DNA of 36,005 bases from Coleofasciculus sp. FACHB-T130 (GCF_014695375.1 NZ_JACJOG010000052.1:1-36005); one strand, 5' to 3'; positions 9,197-18,417 are shown, counted from the first letter of the stretch. The notes: generated by a model from the letters alone, not told the origin. Program-made: numbers and translations.

Positions 9197-10072
9197 ATGT
9201 TGCCTTCAAGGACACCCTTAATCGGTCTCTCGGCAGATAAATTTCGCCATCCCTTAGATTTAGAAGCGACTAACGCCTTAAAACAACTGCCGGGAATGGA
9301 TATCCTGGTCAGAAATCTGCTTGGTCCCCTCGCAGAACAGTTTTTTTATTTGGAAAATATAGCGGCGGGCGTCCTCGTAGGCGAACAACAGCTACCTCAT
9401 CTGCATAAACTGCTGTTAGAAGCTTGCCAGATATTGGATTTGGAACCCCCGCAACTGTACGTCCGTTCCTCACCCACGCCAAACGCCTACACCTTTGCCA
9501 TGCGAGGAAAGCAGCCATTTATTGTGTTGCACACCTCATTAATCGATTTGCTGACACCCGAAGAGATTCAAGCAGTCATCGCTCACGAACTGGGACACCT
9601 AAAATGCGAGCATGGAGTGTACCTAACACCCGTCAATATTATGGTGTTAGCAGCAGGATTAATTCCCACTTGGGGTGCAGCGATCGCTGAAACTTTGAGG
9701 GGACAGATGCTACAGTGGCTGCGATGTGCAGAATTTACTTGCGATCGCGCTGCACTTCTCGCCACTCAAGACTCTAAAGTCGTCAGTTCCGTCTTAATGA
9801 AACTGGCTGGAGGTTCACCCATTCTTGCGCCGCAGCTGAATCTGGAAGCCTTTTTAGATCAAGCCAGAGCTTACGACGATATCAGTAAAAATCAGCTGGG
9901 TGAAATGCTCAAACAAGCGCAGACAGCCCAACTCAGCCACCCAGTACCCGTCCTGCGGGCGCGGGAAATTGACCGTTGGGCTAGCAGTCAAGAATATCAA
10001 GCCTTGCTACAACAGCATTCGATAGGCTATAATAGTGAAGCTAAACCCAAGGGCGGGTGGCGAAATTGGTAG
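9197..10072 (+). CDS. M48 family zinc metallopeptidase
   Basis: A 291-residue HtpX/Ste24-type protease. The zinc motif HELGH is at 130-134 in IQAVIAHELGHLKCEHG, and the third ligand is E179 in CAEFTCDRAAL, with D183 at the usual spacing. One or two hydrophobic segments between about 144 and 170 probably anchor it to a membrane. HtpX-like enzymes degrade misfolded membrane proteins; the substrate here is unknown. The remarkable feature is the 3' end: the last 22 bases, encoding part of GGWRNW and the stop, lie inside the tRNA-Leu gene. The TAG stop at 10070-10072 is the D-loop sequence GGTAG. The C-terminus is therefore dictated by tRNA sequence. Confidence 0.92.
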   Translation: MLPSRTPLIGLSADKFRHPLDLEATNALKQLPGMDILVRNLLGPLAEQFFYLENIAAGVLVGEQQLPHLHKLLLEACQILDLEPPQLYVRSSPTPNAYTFAMRGKQPFIVLHTSLIDLLTPEEIQAVIAHELGHLKCEHGVYLTPVNIMVLAAGLIPTWGAAIAETLRGQMLQWLRCAEFTCDRAALLATQDSKVVSSVLMKLAGGSPILAPQLNLEAFLDQARAYDDISKNQLGEMLKQAQTAQLSHPVPVLRAREIDRWASSQEYQALLQQHSIGYNSEAKPKGGWRNW

Positions 10073-10134
10073 ACGCATCAGACTCAAAATCTGACGATCG
10101 TGAGATCGTGAGAGTTCGATTCTCTCCCTGCCCA
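10051..10134 (+). tRNA. tRNA-Leu (anticodon CAA)
   Basis: Full cloverleaf by eye. The acceptor stem GGGCGGG (10051-10057) pairs with CCTGCCC (10127-10133) with one G-U. The D stem is GCG/CGC around a loop with GG. The anticodon stem TCAGA/TCTGA closes loop CTCAAAA, with anticodon CAA at 10085-10087. A long variable arm (CGATC/GATCG) marks class II, and the T stem GAGAG/CTCTC encloses TTCGATT. The discriminator base is A and CCA is not encoded. It reads UUG leucine codons. It overlaps the end of the M48 protease gene by 22 bases on the same strand. Confidence 0.96.
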
Positions 10135-10156
10135 CTCTTTACACAAGAGAACGACC

Positions 10157-10357
10157 ATGACTCAACGACTCAAGCGGTGGGAATCTCCCCGCCGAGAGGG
10201 ACGAAACGACAAAGGGAAAGGTGGCTCCGCTAGGGCGAGACAGATTAGAAAGCAACAGAAGATGTTGCGGAAGAAGCTAAAAGACCAGGGTGAATCTGAA
10301 AATAGTAAAGATTCGAGGAGAGGGAAGATTAACTTCCCTCTCTTTTTTTATGCATAA
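10157..10357 (+). CDS. Small basic protein of unknown function
   Basis: A 66-residue, highly basic protein (opening MTQRLKRWESPRREGRND, then a Lys/Arg-rich helix ending QKMLRKKLKDQ). No domain is recognised; charge suggests nucleic-acid or ribosome contact, which is only inference. It begins 22 bases after the tRNA-Leu gene, so both may share a transcript. The last 13 codons, including GKINFPLFFYA, are encoded by the arms and U-run of an intrinsic terminator, so the true 3' end may be incompletely transcribed or the stop codon is placed within the terminator. Real gene status is likely because the ORF is regular and has a plausible AAGAGAA ribosome binding site. Confidence 0.6.
   Translation: MTQRLKRWESPRREGRNDKGKGGSARARQIRKQQKMLRKKLKDQGESENSKDSRRGKINFPLFFYA
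10318..10349 (+). terminator. Strong intrinsic terminator overlapping the small basic gene
   Basis: GAGAGGGAAG (10318-10327) and CTTCCCTCTC (10333-10342) make a perfect 10-bp stem with a 5-base ATTAA loop, followed at once by seven T residues (10343-10349). This is the best terminator in the window. It sits before the small ORF's TAA at 10355-10357, and ends plus-strand transcription from the tRNA-Leu region just before the convergent kinase gene. Confidence 0.9.
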
Positions 10358-10363
10358 TTCCAG

Positions 10364-13300
10364 TTAAGTTAGACCTTGAGAAATGGGAATCTCAATCCAA
10401 AACTCCGCTCCTTGTCCTGGTTTGGAGACACATTTTAAAGTGCCACCGTGCTTTTCCACCACAATTTGATAACTGATGGATAATCCCAGACCTGTACCTT
10501 TCCCTACAGGTTTAGTCGTAAAGAAGGGATCAAATAGGCGAGCTTTTACTGGCTCGGTCATCCCTGGGCCGTTATCAGCAATCCGAATCAAAACATAAGG
10601 GTCAGGAAGGGATTTCCCACGTCCCACTTCAGTCCGAATGGTAATGATTCTCGGTTCGGGCTGCGTTTCTAGGGCATCAATCCCATTGTTGAGCAGGTTC
10701 ATAAACACTTGATTGAGCTGTCCCGCGTAGCACTCAACCAGCGGTAGATTGCCATACTCTTTAACAATTTCAATGCTGGGATAGTTGGGGGCGGCTCTCA
10801 GTCGATTTTGCAAGATCAGGAGGGTGCTATCAATCCCTTCATGAATATCCACTGCCTTCATGGCGGCTTCATCCAAGCGCGAGAAATTCCGCAGCGACAG
10901 AACAATCTGACGGATGCGGTCAGTCCCCATCTTCATCGAACCCAGGATTTTCGGGAGGTCTTCTACCACAAAATCAAGGTCAATCGCCTCGATTTCATCT
11001 TGAATTTCCGGAACTGGATTGGGATAGTGCTGCTTGTAGAGTTGGAGGAGATTCAGTAAATCTTGGCTGTATTGATTTGCGTGGGTGAGGTTGCCGTGGA
11101 TGAAGTTGACAGGATTATTGATTTCGTGGGCAACACCAGCAACCATCTGACCGAGGCTGGACATCTTTTCACTTTGAATCAGATGACTTTGAGTTTGTTG
11201 CAACTGGTGCAAAGTTTGCTGTAGCTGGTGAGCTTTTTCTTGAGCTTGCTGTGCAGAGTCTTGAGCTTGCGTGTAGAGTTCGGCTTGGAAAAGCGCGATC
11301 GCGAGTTGGTCAGTTACCGCTTGCAGCAGTTCCACCTCCGAGCCACTCCAAGACCGAGAACCACGATGATGGATGCAACTGACCACACCAATCTCACCAG
11401 AAGGAGCTTGAATTGGCAGCGATAGGATAGCATTGTAGCCCGAAGCACTATAGAGTTCCTGTTCGGCTGGATCGCTGGCGTTTGCAAGATCGTCAACTTG
11501 GAGGATTTCCAAGTTGGTGAACTTCTGAGTTAGCGAACTTGCTGGGGCTGGGTATTGACCCAGCAAGCTAGGCAGGGTAGGTATCTTCGCTTCTTTTACC
11601 ACTTCCCAGACTGGTTGTTCTGCTGATGGTCGATACCAAAGAAACAGGCATCGGTCAATCTGCAACAAATTGCGGATCTCCTGCACAGCCGTTCCTAATA
11701 TGGTACTGACATCAAGGGAGTTCCTGATATCGCTGGACAAACGGTTGAGCAGTGCCTCGCGTTGAGCGAGTTGTCTAAATCGTGCTTCCGAGTGTCGCAA
11801 CGCCTCCTCTGCCTGTAGGCGCTTAACACCTAATGCAATCTCGTCGGCTGCAAATTCTAGCGCCCCCAGCGTAGCTTCGGTAAGCGGTTTCCGGGCAAAC
11901 ATGGCGATAACCCCTAATATCTGGTTTTCGATAATCAGGGGATAACCAGCGAAGGAGATCAAGCCCTCTCTTTCTGCCCAATCTTTATCAGCAACACGAG
12001 GATCGTCAATCACAGAGTTGGTCAGGTGGGGCTGGCACTCTTGGGCAATTAGGCCGATCTTGAATTGACCAACGGGTACGCGGCTATGAGAGCCATTAAG
12101 GTGGGTATACATCCCCGCACTCGCTTGCAACTCCAATACATTCTCCTCTCTGTTAAGCGTCCATAGCCTTGCAAACGCGGCATCGAGATGTTGGACTACA
12201 GCCTCGGTGCAGCGTTGCAGTATCACCTGCAAGCGATCGCCCTGAGTCAGCGCAGTGTCTACATCCGCACGAAACGCGGCTAAGCAAGCTTTCTCTGCTA
12301 GAGCTTCTTCAGCGGCTTTGCGTTCGGTTACGTCCACACCAATGCCCCAAGTGGTCCAGCCGGGAATGGGGAATCCCTCGGAGATATTCGACCATGCTAC
12401 TGTTTTGACACTTCCATCTTTAGCCGTGATTTCCCATTCCCAGTTACGGTAGTTATTGCCAAGTTCAGCCCAGATGGTCAGCATTGATGTGCGATAGGCG
12501 GGATCTGGATACACCCACTCCAGTGCTTTGGGATTGCCAACAATTTCCGCAGCACTGTAGCCTGCAACCCTTTCGCACTCGCGGTTCCAGACAGTGATGT
12601 TTCCGTCTGCATCGAAGGCAGTCATCATAACTGGCATATTCTGAAGAATCTGGCGCAATTGTTCTTCCCGCTGCCGCAACGCCTCCTCTGCCTGTTTGCG
12701 ATCGCTGATATTTTGCGTCAACGTCATCCCCGCAAAGATTTCTCCCTGCTGGTTAGTGACAGGCAGAATTTGCACCAGATAGGTGCGATCGCCATAGGGG
12801 ATTTCAGAAACCGTCATGGCACCAGCTAATGCTGCTTGATACATCGGTTCCACAGTTTCGCAGGTGTCTGGAGGAAAAACCTCCCATAGGGTTTTTCCTT
12901 CCATAAGTTCTTTGGAAAGCCCGATGGCGGCTAATTCGCTTCCATCTGCCAGCAGGTAGCGCAAGTCCTTATCAAATAAAGCCACCGAACCGTCGGGGAA
13001 ATTTCGGGCAAGGGCGCGGTATAGTTCTTCGCTTTGTCGTAGGGCTTCTTCTTGTTGCTTGCGCTGGGTGATGTCTAGTCCTGTTCCAAATAGCTTGATG
13101 ACCCGACCCTCAGAGTTGATAATCGGTTGCCCTTTGGAGAACATATATCCAATCGAACCATCAGGGCGCAAAGTGCGATTGTCGAATTCGTAGGGCTTGC
13201 CTTCAGTAATTGCTAGCTCAACTGCTTTTACAAAAACTTCCCGGTCATCCGGATAAATTTTTTGCACCAACTCTTCGTAAGTCGGTACGGGTTGGTTCGG

Positions 13301-16231
13301 CTCCATACCCCACACGCGGAATAGTTCCTCCGACCAAGCGATTTCTCCAGTCGCCAGATCGAATTCCCAACTGCCGATATGGGCAATTTTTTGAGCTTCT
13401 GCAAGTCTAGTTTCGCTTTGGCGGATGGCTTCCTCTGCCCGCTTAGCAGGAGTGATATCGCGGGCGATCGTAGAGAAAAATTCAACCTCCCCATTTTCTA
13501 ATTTATGGCTCATCCATACCTGGGAGATAGGAACCTCTCTGCCATCCCGGTGCTGCAACGCTGATTCGCCACTCCAAATACCTTCTCTGACAACAGTCTG
13601 CCACCCTTCGTTCAGAATCCCGTCGATGACTGAAGCTGCCATGAAATCGGGGATATACATCGTTGTGATATCCTCATTCTCGCCAATTCCTATCATTTGG
13701 CGACCGGCCTTGTTGACGTATAAGGCGCGTCCTTCTGCATTGGCGATGCCTACGAAGTCAGGTGTTGCTTCTAAGATTGCGGTCAGTCTTGCCTGAGCTT
13801 TTTCTGCCTGTTTACGCTCGGTAATGTCAGAAGTTAAACCATCTATACGAATAGCTTTCCCGGTTTCATCGTAAATCACTCGGCTCTTGTCACGAACCCA
13901 ACGAACTTCGCCATCGGGTCGGAGAATTCGGTACTCTATGTCACCGCTGCCCTCGACTATAACCTGACGGTTGTATTCAAAGGCGCGATCGCGATCTTCG
14001 GGGTGAATGCTATCAAACCACACTTGGGGGTTGTCAAAGAAATCTTGTCTTGGGCGTTGATAAACACTCTCGGTCGCTGGGTTGAGGTAAAGCACTTCAA
14101 AGGTGCTGGCTGAAACAGACCACACCACGTCTTTCAGCGAATTTAGGATGCTGTTGAGCCGCGACTCGCTTTCGCTCAGAGCTGCCTCGGCTTGCTTGCG
14201 ATCTGTGATATCGGTGGACAGACCATCCATGCGGGTAGCAGTACCGTGCTCGTCATAAATCATCCAGGCTCGACTGTAAACCCATCGCACTTCGCCATCG
14301 GGTCGGATAATTCGGTACTCCAGTTCACCATTGCCCTCTTGCATAACCCTGTGGTTATAGGCAAGGGCGAGTTCGCGATCTTCTGAATGAATAACCTCCA
14401 GCCAGAGGTTGGAGTTGTTGAAGAACTCCGAGTAAGACCGCCCATAAAACTTCTCAGCCACTGGGTTCATAAACAGCGTTTTATAGGTGGTGGCTGAAAT
14501 AGACCACACCAAATCTTTAAGACAATTTAGAATACTGTTGAGTCGTAACTCACTCTGTTGTAAAGCCGCTTCTACTTCCTTGCGCTCGGTGATGTCGTGC
14601 ATCGCCACAACTGCACCTAGTTTTTTTCCCTGAGCATCAACGATCGCTTGTCCACTAGCGAGGAGGGTGCGGATTTTTCCTTGCTTCGGGGCGATGATCA
14701 TTTCTACTTCCCGAACCGTCTCTCCCCGAAACGCTCTAAACAACGGAATATCTTCCGTTTTCATCAGTGTTTTCCCATCAGGCAGATATAAATCGAAGTG
14801 TTCAGCCCATTGTTCGGCAGGAAGAGCTTGTTCCGGCAATCCATGAAACTCTTGTGTCGCTCGATTAAATAGCGTTAAAACTCCATTAGCGTCACAAGCG
14901 ACAATGCCATCTGCCAAGTTATTCAGCAATGCATTTAAGAATTCTCTTTCTTTGTATAAAGCTTTCTCTGCCCGCTGGCGCTCAGTTATTTCGTCTTCTA
15001 GCTGCTGGAGGGTATGCCTTAATTGGGCGGTGCGTTCCTCGACTCGGATTTCGAGGGCTTCATTCGCCTGTTTGAGTGCTGACTCTGCTAACTTGCGATC
15101 GCTGATATCAACGAAGGTGACAACAGCCCCTTTGATTTCCTCACCCTCAAAAATCGGATAAGCCGAATATTCGGCAGCAAAAGCAGCTCCATCCCGCCGC
15201 CATAGAACTTCGTTGTCAATCCGGCAACTGTTCCTGTTGCGAACAGCACAAAAAATCGGAGACTCAACACTGGGATAGAAGGAGCCATCGGGGCGACTGT
15301 GATGGATTAACTCGTGCATATCCTTGCCCATCACTTCATCCGGCTGGTATCCCAGCATCTGAGCCGCCGCTTTGTTGATGAAGGTACAACGTCCCTGTAA
15401 ATCTATCCCGTAGATGCCTTCCCCGGTCGATTGCAGCAGCAATTGGATGTGATTAGCTAATTGAGATCGCTCTTGTTCGGTTCGGTGACGTTCGGTGATG
15501 TCTTTCATAAAACAGTGATGACCGATAAATCGCTGCTCTTGGTCGTAATCGCAGATCATCACCACTTGCTTATAAAAAATAGAGCCATCTTTACGGATGC
15601 CTCTCGTTTCAGCTTCTACCTTGCCATCCACCAACATTTTGTGGTAAGCAGCGATCAGCTTGTCGATCTCTTCCGGATGAACCGTTCGCTGCCATTCCAT
15701 GCCAATCATTTCTTCAGGTTCGTAACCCGCTGCATTGGCGTAGGCTTTATTAACGGTAACGTAGCGCCCTTGAGTGTCTAGCCGGGAAATTCCTTCGACG
15801 GCATTCTCCAAGACAGCTCTTAAATTGAGGAGTTTTTCTTCAGCCGCTTTGCGATCGCTAATGTCACGAGCCACTGCATACAGCAAACCTTCTTCAGTGG
15901 AGACCGCAGAAGTCCATAATAGCCATTTATAGGAGCCGTCTTTGCATCGGTAGCGGTTCTCAAAAGAGATTGTTTCCGCGCCTGTAGCAAGCTTCTGCGC
16001 TTCGGTGATGGTTGCTTCCCAATCTTCCGGGTGAACCAACTCCATAAACGATTGGCTTAAGAGTTCTTCCTTCGTAAAACCCAGAGTTTTTTCCCAGGCA
16101 GGGTTCAGGTGCTTGAAGTAGCCATCAAGTCCGGCGATACAAAGCAGATCCAGCGAGAGATTGAAGAAACCCGCCTCTGCCCACTCGTATCCGTTTAGGC
16201 TCTTTCCTTTGTCGCGATTGTGAGTCAACAC
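10364..16231 (-). CDS. Giant multi-PAS/GAF sensor histidine kinase
   Basis: A 1955-residue cytoplasmic sensor kinase with no transmembrane segment. I count ten PAS/PAC modules, most ending in a DITxRK-type junction, over residues about 15-1300. PAS modules 5 and 6 (about 563-810) are a recent internal duplication. Two GAF domains follow (about 1310-1480 and 1487-1660), then a coiled coil and a kinase core. The phosphoacceptor is His1702 in GVAHEINNPVNFIHGN. The N box (NNGIDAL), DNGPGM and GKGTGLGLSIS are intact. There is no receiver domain, and no response regulator lies in the window, so it is an orphan kinase. GTG at 16229-16231 is chosen as start because a stop lies just upstream in frame and AAGGAAG sits about 8-14 bases before it. 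Signals are unknown. Confidence 0.95.
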   Translation of the reverse strand: MLTHNRDKGKSLNGYEWAEAGFFNLSLDLLCIAGLDGYFKHLNPAWEKTLGFTKEELLSQSFMELVHPEDWEATITEAQKLATGAETISFENRYRCKDGSYKWLLWTSAVSTEEGLLYAVARDISDRKAAEEKLLNLRAVLENAVEGISRLDTQGRYVTVNKAYANAAGYEPEEMIGMEWQRTVHPEEIDKLIAAYHKMLVDGKVEAETRGIRKDGSIFYKQVVMICDYDQEQRFIGHHCFMKDITERHRTEQERSQLANHIQLLLQSTGEGIYGIDLQGRCTFINKAAAQMLGYQPDEVMGKDMHELIHHSRPDGSFYPSVESPIFCAVRNRNSCRIDNEVLWRRDGAAFAAEYSAYPIFEGEEIKGAVVTFVDISDRKLAESALKQANEALEIRVEERTAQLRHTLQQLEDEITERQRAEKALYKEREFLNALLNNLADGIVACDANGVLTLFNRATQEFHGLPEQALPAEQWAEHFDLYLPDGKTLMKTEDIPLFRAFRGETVREVEMIIAPKQGKIRTLLASGQAIVDAQGKKLGAVVAMHDITERKEVEAALQQSELRLNSILNCLKDLVWSISATTYKTLFMNPVAEKFYGRSYSEFFNNSNLWLEVIHSEDRELALAYNHRVMQEGNGELEYRIIRPDGEVRWVYSRAWMIYDEHGTATRMDGLSTDITDRKQAEAALSESESRLNSILNSLKDVVWSVSASTFEVLYLNPATESVYQRPRQDFFDNPQVWFDSIHPEDRDRAFEYNRQVIVEGSGDIEYRILRPDGEVRWVRDKSRVIYDETGKAIRIDGLTSDITERKQAEKAQARLTAILEATPDFVGIANAEGRALYVNKAGRQMIGIGENEDITTMYIPDFMAASVIDGILNEGWQTVVREGIWSGESALQHRDGREVPISQVWMSHKLENGEVEFFSTIARDITPAKRAEEAIRQSETRLAEAQKIAHIGSWEFDLATGEIAWSEELFRVWGMEPNQPVPTYEELVQKIYPDDREVFVKAVELAITEGKPYEFDNRTLRPDGSIGYMFSKGQPIINSEGRVIKLFGTGLDITQRKQQEEALRQSEELYRALARNFPDGSVALFDKDLRYLLADGSELAAIGLSKELMEGKTLWEVFPPDTCETVEPMYQAALAGAMTVSEIPYGDRTYLVQILPVTNQQGEIFAGMTLTQNISDRKQAEEALRQREEQLRQILQNMPVMMTAFDADGNITVWNRECERVAGYSAAEIVGNPKALEWVYPDPAYRTSMLTIWAELGNNYRNWEWEITAKDGSVKTVAWSNISEGFPIPGWTTWGIGVDVTERKAAEEALAEKACLAAFRADVDTALTQGDRLQVILQRCTEAVVQHLDAAFARLWTLNREENVLELQASAGMYTHLNGSHSRVPVGQFKIGLIAQECQPHLTNSVIDDPRVADKDWAEREGLISFAGYPLIIENQILGVIAMFARKPLTEATLGALEFAADEIALGVKRLQAEEALRHSEARFRQLAQREALLNRLSSDIRNSLDVSTILGTAVQEIRNLLQIDRCLFLWYRPSAEQPVWEVVKEAKIPTLPSLLGQYPAPASSLTQKFTNLEILQVDDLANASDPAEQELYSASGYNAILSLPIQAPSGEIGVVSCIHHRGSRSWSGSEVELLQAVTDQLAIALFQAELYTQAQDSAQQAQEKAHQLQQTLHQLQQTQSHLIQSEKMSSLGQMVAGVAHEINNPVNFIHGNLTHANQYSQDLLNLLQLYKQHYPNPVPEIQDEIEAIDLDFVVEDLPKILGSMKMGTDRIRQIVLSLRNFSRLDEAAMKAVDIHEGIDSTLLILQNRLRAAPNYPSIEIVKEYGNLPLVECYAGQLNQVFMNLLNNGIDALETQPEPRIITIRTEVGRGKSLPDPYVLIRIADNGPGMTEPVKARLFDPFFTTKPVGKGTGLGLSISYQIVVEKHGGTLKCVSKPGQGAEFWIEIPISQGLT

Positions 16232-16323
16232 TTTGGTTTACTTCCTTCGTCTCAGATGGAACTGAACTTAGTTTTCCCATAAACCGAACTAAAAGTTGCC
16301 GCGATCGCACACTTAATGAATGT

Positions 16324-17418
16324 TTAGGGAACAGAGCCGACTTGCCAAATTTTAATGGTTCTGTCAAACCCCCCACTCGCCAGAGTTCGCCCGTCAGGAC
16401 TAAAGGCAACCGATTTCACCCAATCGGAATGTCCGACCAGCAAAGCAATCAGTTCGCCCGTTCTCAAGTTCCACAAGCGGACTCCATCCTGACTGGCAGT
16501 CGCCATAACTTGTCCAGAAGGAGCGATCGCGATCGCCCGAATCCAACCTGTATGCCCTGAAAGGGTGTAAAGCAATCGTCCGCTATTAAAATCCCAGACT
16601 TTGATGGTGCGATCGTAGCTGCCACTGATCAGCGTACTTCCATCCGGCGTGAACGCTAAAGTACTGATTGCACCGCTATGTCCCGACAATGAGTCAAGAA
16701 ATCTTCCATTCTGGAGATCCCAGACCTTAATCGCAGTATCTTTGCCGCCGCTTGCTAGAATCTCCCCATTGGGATTTGGGGCAACTGCATAAGTTTGGTT
16801 ATCGAAACGCACCAGGTTGTAAATCGGGCGCTGCGTTCTCAAATTCCAGACTCGAATCCCATCCAAAGCACCCGTCACCAGCATTTCACTATCCGAGGTA
16901 ATCGCCGCTGACAGAATATTACTCGTATGATCCAGAAAAGTCCGGGTATATTTTCCAGTCTTCCAATTCCATAAATTCAGCGAGGAGTCATTGCTGCAAC
17001 TCGCCAGAATTTCTGAATTAGGACTCATCGCAAGGGTCATCACTGCCTGACTATGCGCCCTGAGGCTACCCACTTCTTTCCAACTTCTCACCCACCAAAA
17101 TTTTATTCTGCCGTCATTGTCGCTCCCCCCGCTGATGAGAAATTTTCCATCAGGGGTGAAGGTCAAGGAATCAATTGTCGCGTTGTGACCCTTGAGAGTG
17201 CGGAGGAGTTGAACGTTTCTCCAAGCTTCAGGAGGCAGGATTTGGGCTGGGGCAGACGGAACAGCTTCAGCTTCCTGGATTATTGTTTTGGCGGCGGCTG
17301 GGAGAGGCTGACTGGCAAGGGCGAAACAATAAAAGCTAAAAGGTAAAAATGCAAAACTCAGAATTTTTTCTTTGTATAAATGCCTTTTGACTTTTGCCTT
17401 CCGAGCCGGAGGTTTCAT
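16324..17418 (-). CDS. WD40-repeat protein with N-terminal signal or anchor
   Basis: Seven WD40 repeats fill the protein after about residue 65, each with a GH turn and ending in (I/V)(K/R)VW or similar (for example GSYDRTIKVWDFNSGRLLYT), forming one complete beta propeller. The N-terminus has a basic stretch followed by a hydrophobic segment (ILSFAFLPFSFYCFALA) and PAAAK, so export to the periplasm or thylakoid lumen is likely. The start at 17418 is preferred: its ATG overlaps the MerR stop codon in an ATGA junction, implying translational coupling. An upstream in-frame start at 17484 would lengthen it by 22 residues inside merR. Propellers serve as protein-binding platforms; the partner is unknown. 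Confidence 0.9.
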   Translation of the reverse strand: MKPPARKAKVKRHLYKEKILSFAFLPFSFYCFALASQPLPAAAKTIIQEAEAVPSAPAQILPPEAWRNVQLLRTLKGHNATIDSLTFTPDGKFLISGGSDNDGRIKFWWVRSWKEVGSLRAHSQAVMTLAMSPNSEILASCSNDSSLNLWNWKTGKYTRTFLDHTSNILSAAITSDSEMLVTGALDGIRVWNLRTQRPIYNLVRFDNQTYAVAPNPNGEILASGGKDTAIKVWDLQNGRFLDSLSGHSGAISTLAFTPDGSTLISGSYDRTIKVWDFNSGRLLYTLSGHTGWIRAIAIAPSGQVMATASQDGVRLWNLRTGELIALLVGHSDWVKSVAFSPDGRTLASGGFDRTIKIWQVGSVP

Positions 17419-17849
17419 GGTGCTGATTGAATATTGGGGCAGATAGTATGATCGATGTGGTGAGCGGGCGGTCGGTCTTGCCAACCAGAGATTAACCCTT
17501 CTAGCTCGCTCTTGAGGATTTCTAGCGATTCAATTTGTTCTGCGATCGCCTCTACTTTCGCGTGCAGAAGCTGCTTCAAGGCACCGCAGGGTAACTGCCC
17601 CCGATCGTGAACTGTTAAAATTTCTTGAATCTCGCTGAGAGTGAGTCCGAGTGCTTGCGATCGCTTAATGAATGCCAGCCGATTGACAATCTCACGATTA
17701 AAAAGACGATAGCCGGAAGGTGTCCGCTTCACCGTCGGTGCTAACAGACCAATATCTTCGTAATAGCGAATGGTTTTGACAGGCAGACCACTCCGAGCGG
17801 CAACTTCACCGATTTTAAGCCATTCAATTGAAACAGAAGTGCCAATCAT
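17415..17849 (-). CDS. MerR family regulator, probable metal-responsive type
   Basis: A 144-residue regulator. The winged helix-turn-helix is at residues 10-50, with KIGEVAARSGLPVKTIRYYE followed by the wing sequence TPSGYRLF. A dimerisation coiled coil spans about 78-120. The effector end has C88 in QLPCGALK and a C-terminal H130-H131-H134-C137 cluster, which resembles heavy-metal sensors of the ZntR/CadR/CueR group. The set of ligands does not match one metal unequivocally. MerR proteins distort promoters with long spacers to activate them on ligand binding. It is the first gene of a two-gene operon with the WD40 protein (ATGA overlap). No metal efflux gene is next to it here. Confidence 0.88.
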   Translation of the reverse strand: MIGTSVSIEWLKIGEVAARSGLPVKTIRYYEDIGLLAPTVKRTPSGYRLFNREIVNRLAFIKRSQALGLTLSEIQEILTVHDRGQLPCGALKQLLHAKVEAIAEQIESLEILKSELEGLISGWQDRPPAHHIDHTICPNIQSAP

Positions 17850-17876
17850 GGTTTTCGGAAGCTCCCACCCAAAGGG

Positions 17877-18170
17877 TTACGGTTTTGGATGGTGTTTGGA
17901 GTTACTCAGCATGGGCAGGACAGGACGAGAGGTTGGGGGGGGAAGAAAGTGTTTTGCCGTTTGGGGGATTGGTTCGACTTCTTTACCCTGGGTTTGCCAC
18001 CAACGCAGAGCGATCGCTGCCCCTACTGTCAACACTCCGAAACTAAACAAACCCCAGCTTTCATCTACGCCGCCAATCACTGCATCTACAGTACCAACGA
18101 TTACCACAAAGCTGGAAATTGGCTCTTTACGATAGGCTGACTTTAAAAATCTAGGCCACAAAGCATTCAT
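17877..18170 (-). CDS. Small membrane protein of unknown function
   Basis: A 97-residue protein with two hydrophobic stretches (about 20-38, ISSFVVIVGTVDAVIGG, and 42-58, GLFSFGVLTVGAAIAL) and a polar proline-rich C-tail. It looks like a small conserved cyanobacterial membrane protein, but I do not recognise a named family. The ATG at 18170 is preferred to the GTG one codon upstream. It ends 28 bases before merR on the same strand and could be the first gene of a three-gene unit. Codon usage and the regular hydrophobic pattern support it as a real gene. Confidence 0.6.
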   Translation of the reverse strand: MNALWPRFLKSAYRKEPISSFVVIVGTVDAVIGGVDESWGLFSFGVLTVGAAIALRWWQTQGKEVEPIPQTAKHFLPPPTSRPVLPMLSNSKHHPKP

Positions 18171-18417
18171 CACGACTTGCTCTATTCCGTTATTCTTTAA
18201 TCTAATTTCAGGTTATCTCATTCAGGAGTCAGGAGTCAGGCGGCAGAAGTCAGAATCATTTTTGGATTCTAAACTTCATCCTTCATCCCACCCTTCGGCA
18301 AGGGCAGAACCCTACATCCTGTATCCTGAGACAAATTCTTGTACTTGTTGTACTAGACCGAGGAAAGCCTTTACGGGTTGCCGATTCCGAAGGGCTAGAC
18401 AAAAGAAGAGCGCTTTT
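18171..18417. other. Intergenic region with short direct repeats
   Basis: A 247-bp gap between the small membrane protein and the Hli gene. It holds two adjacent copies of CAGGAGT (18223-18236) followed by degenerate CAGAAGT, and a pair of C/T-rich segments (CATCCT/TATCCT, 18312-18325). No ORF, RNA gene or strong terminator is supported here. Confidence 0.5.

Noticed and set aside
16125-16409. 94-codon minus-strand ORF between the giant kinase and the WD40 gene
   Set aside because: It overlaps both neighbours in another frame and shows no domain; its middle supplies only the kinase leader and ribosome binding site.
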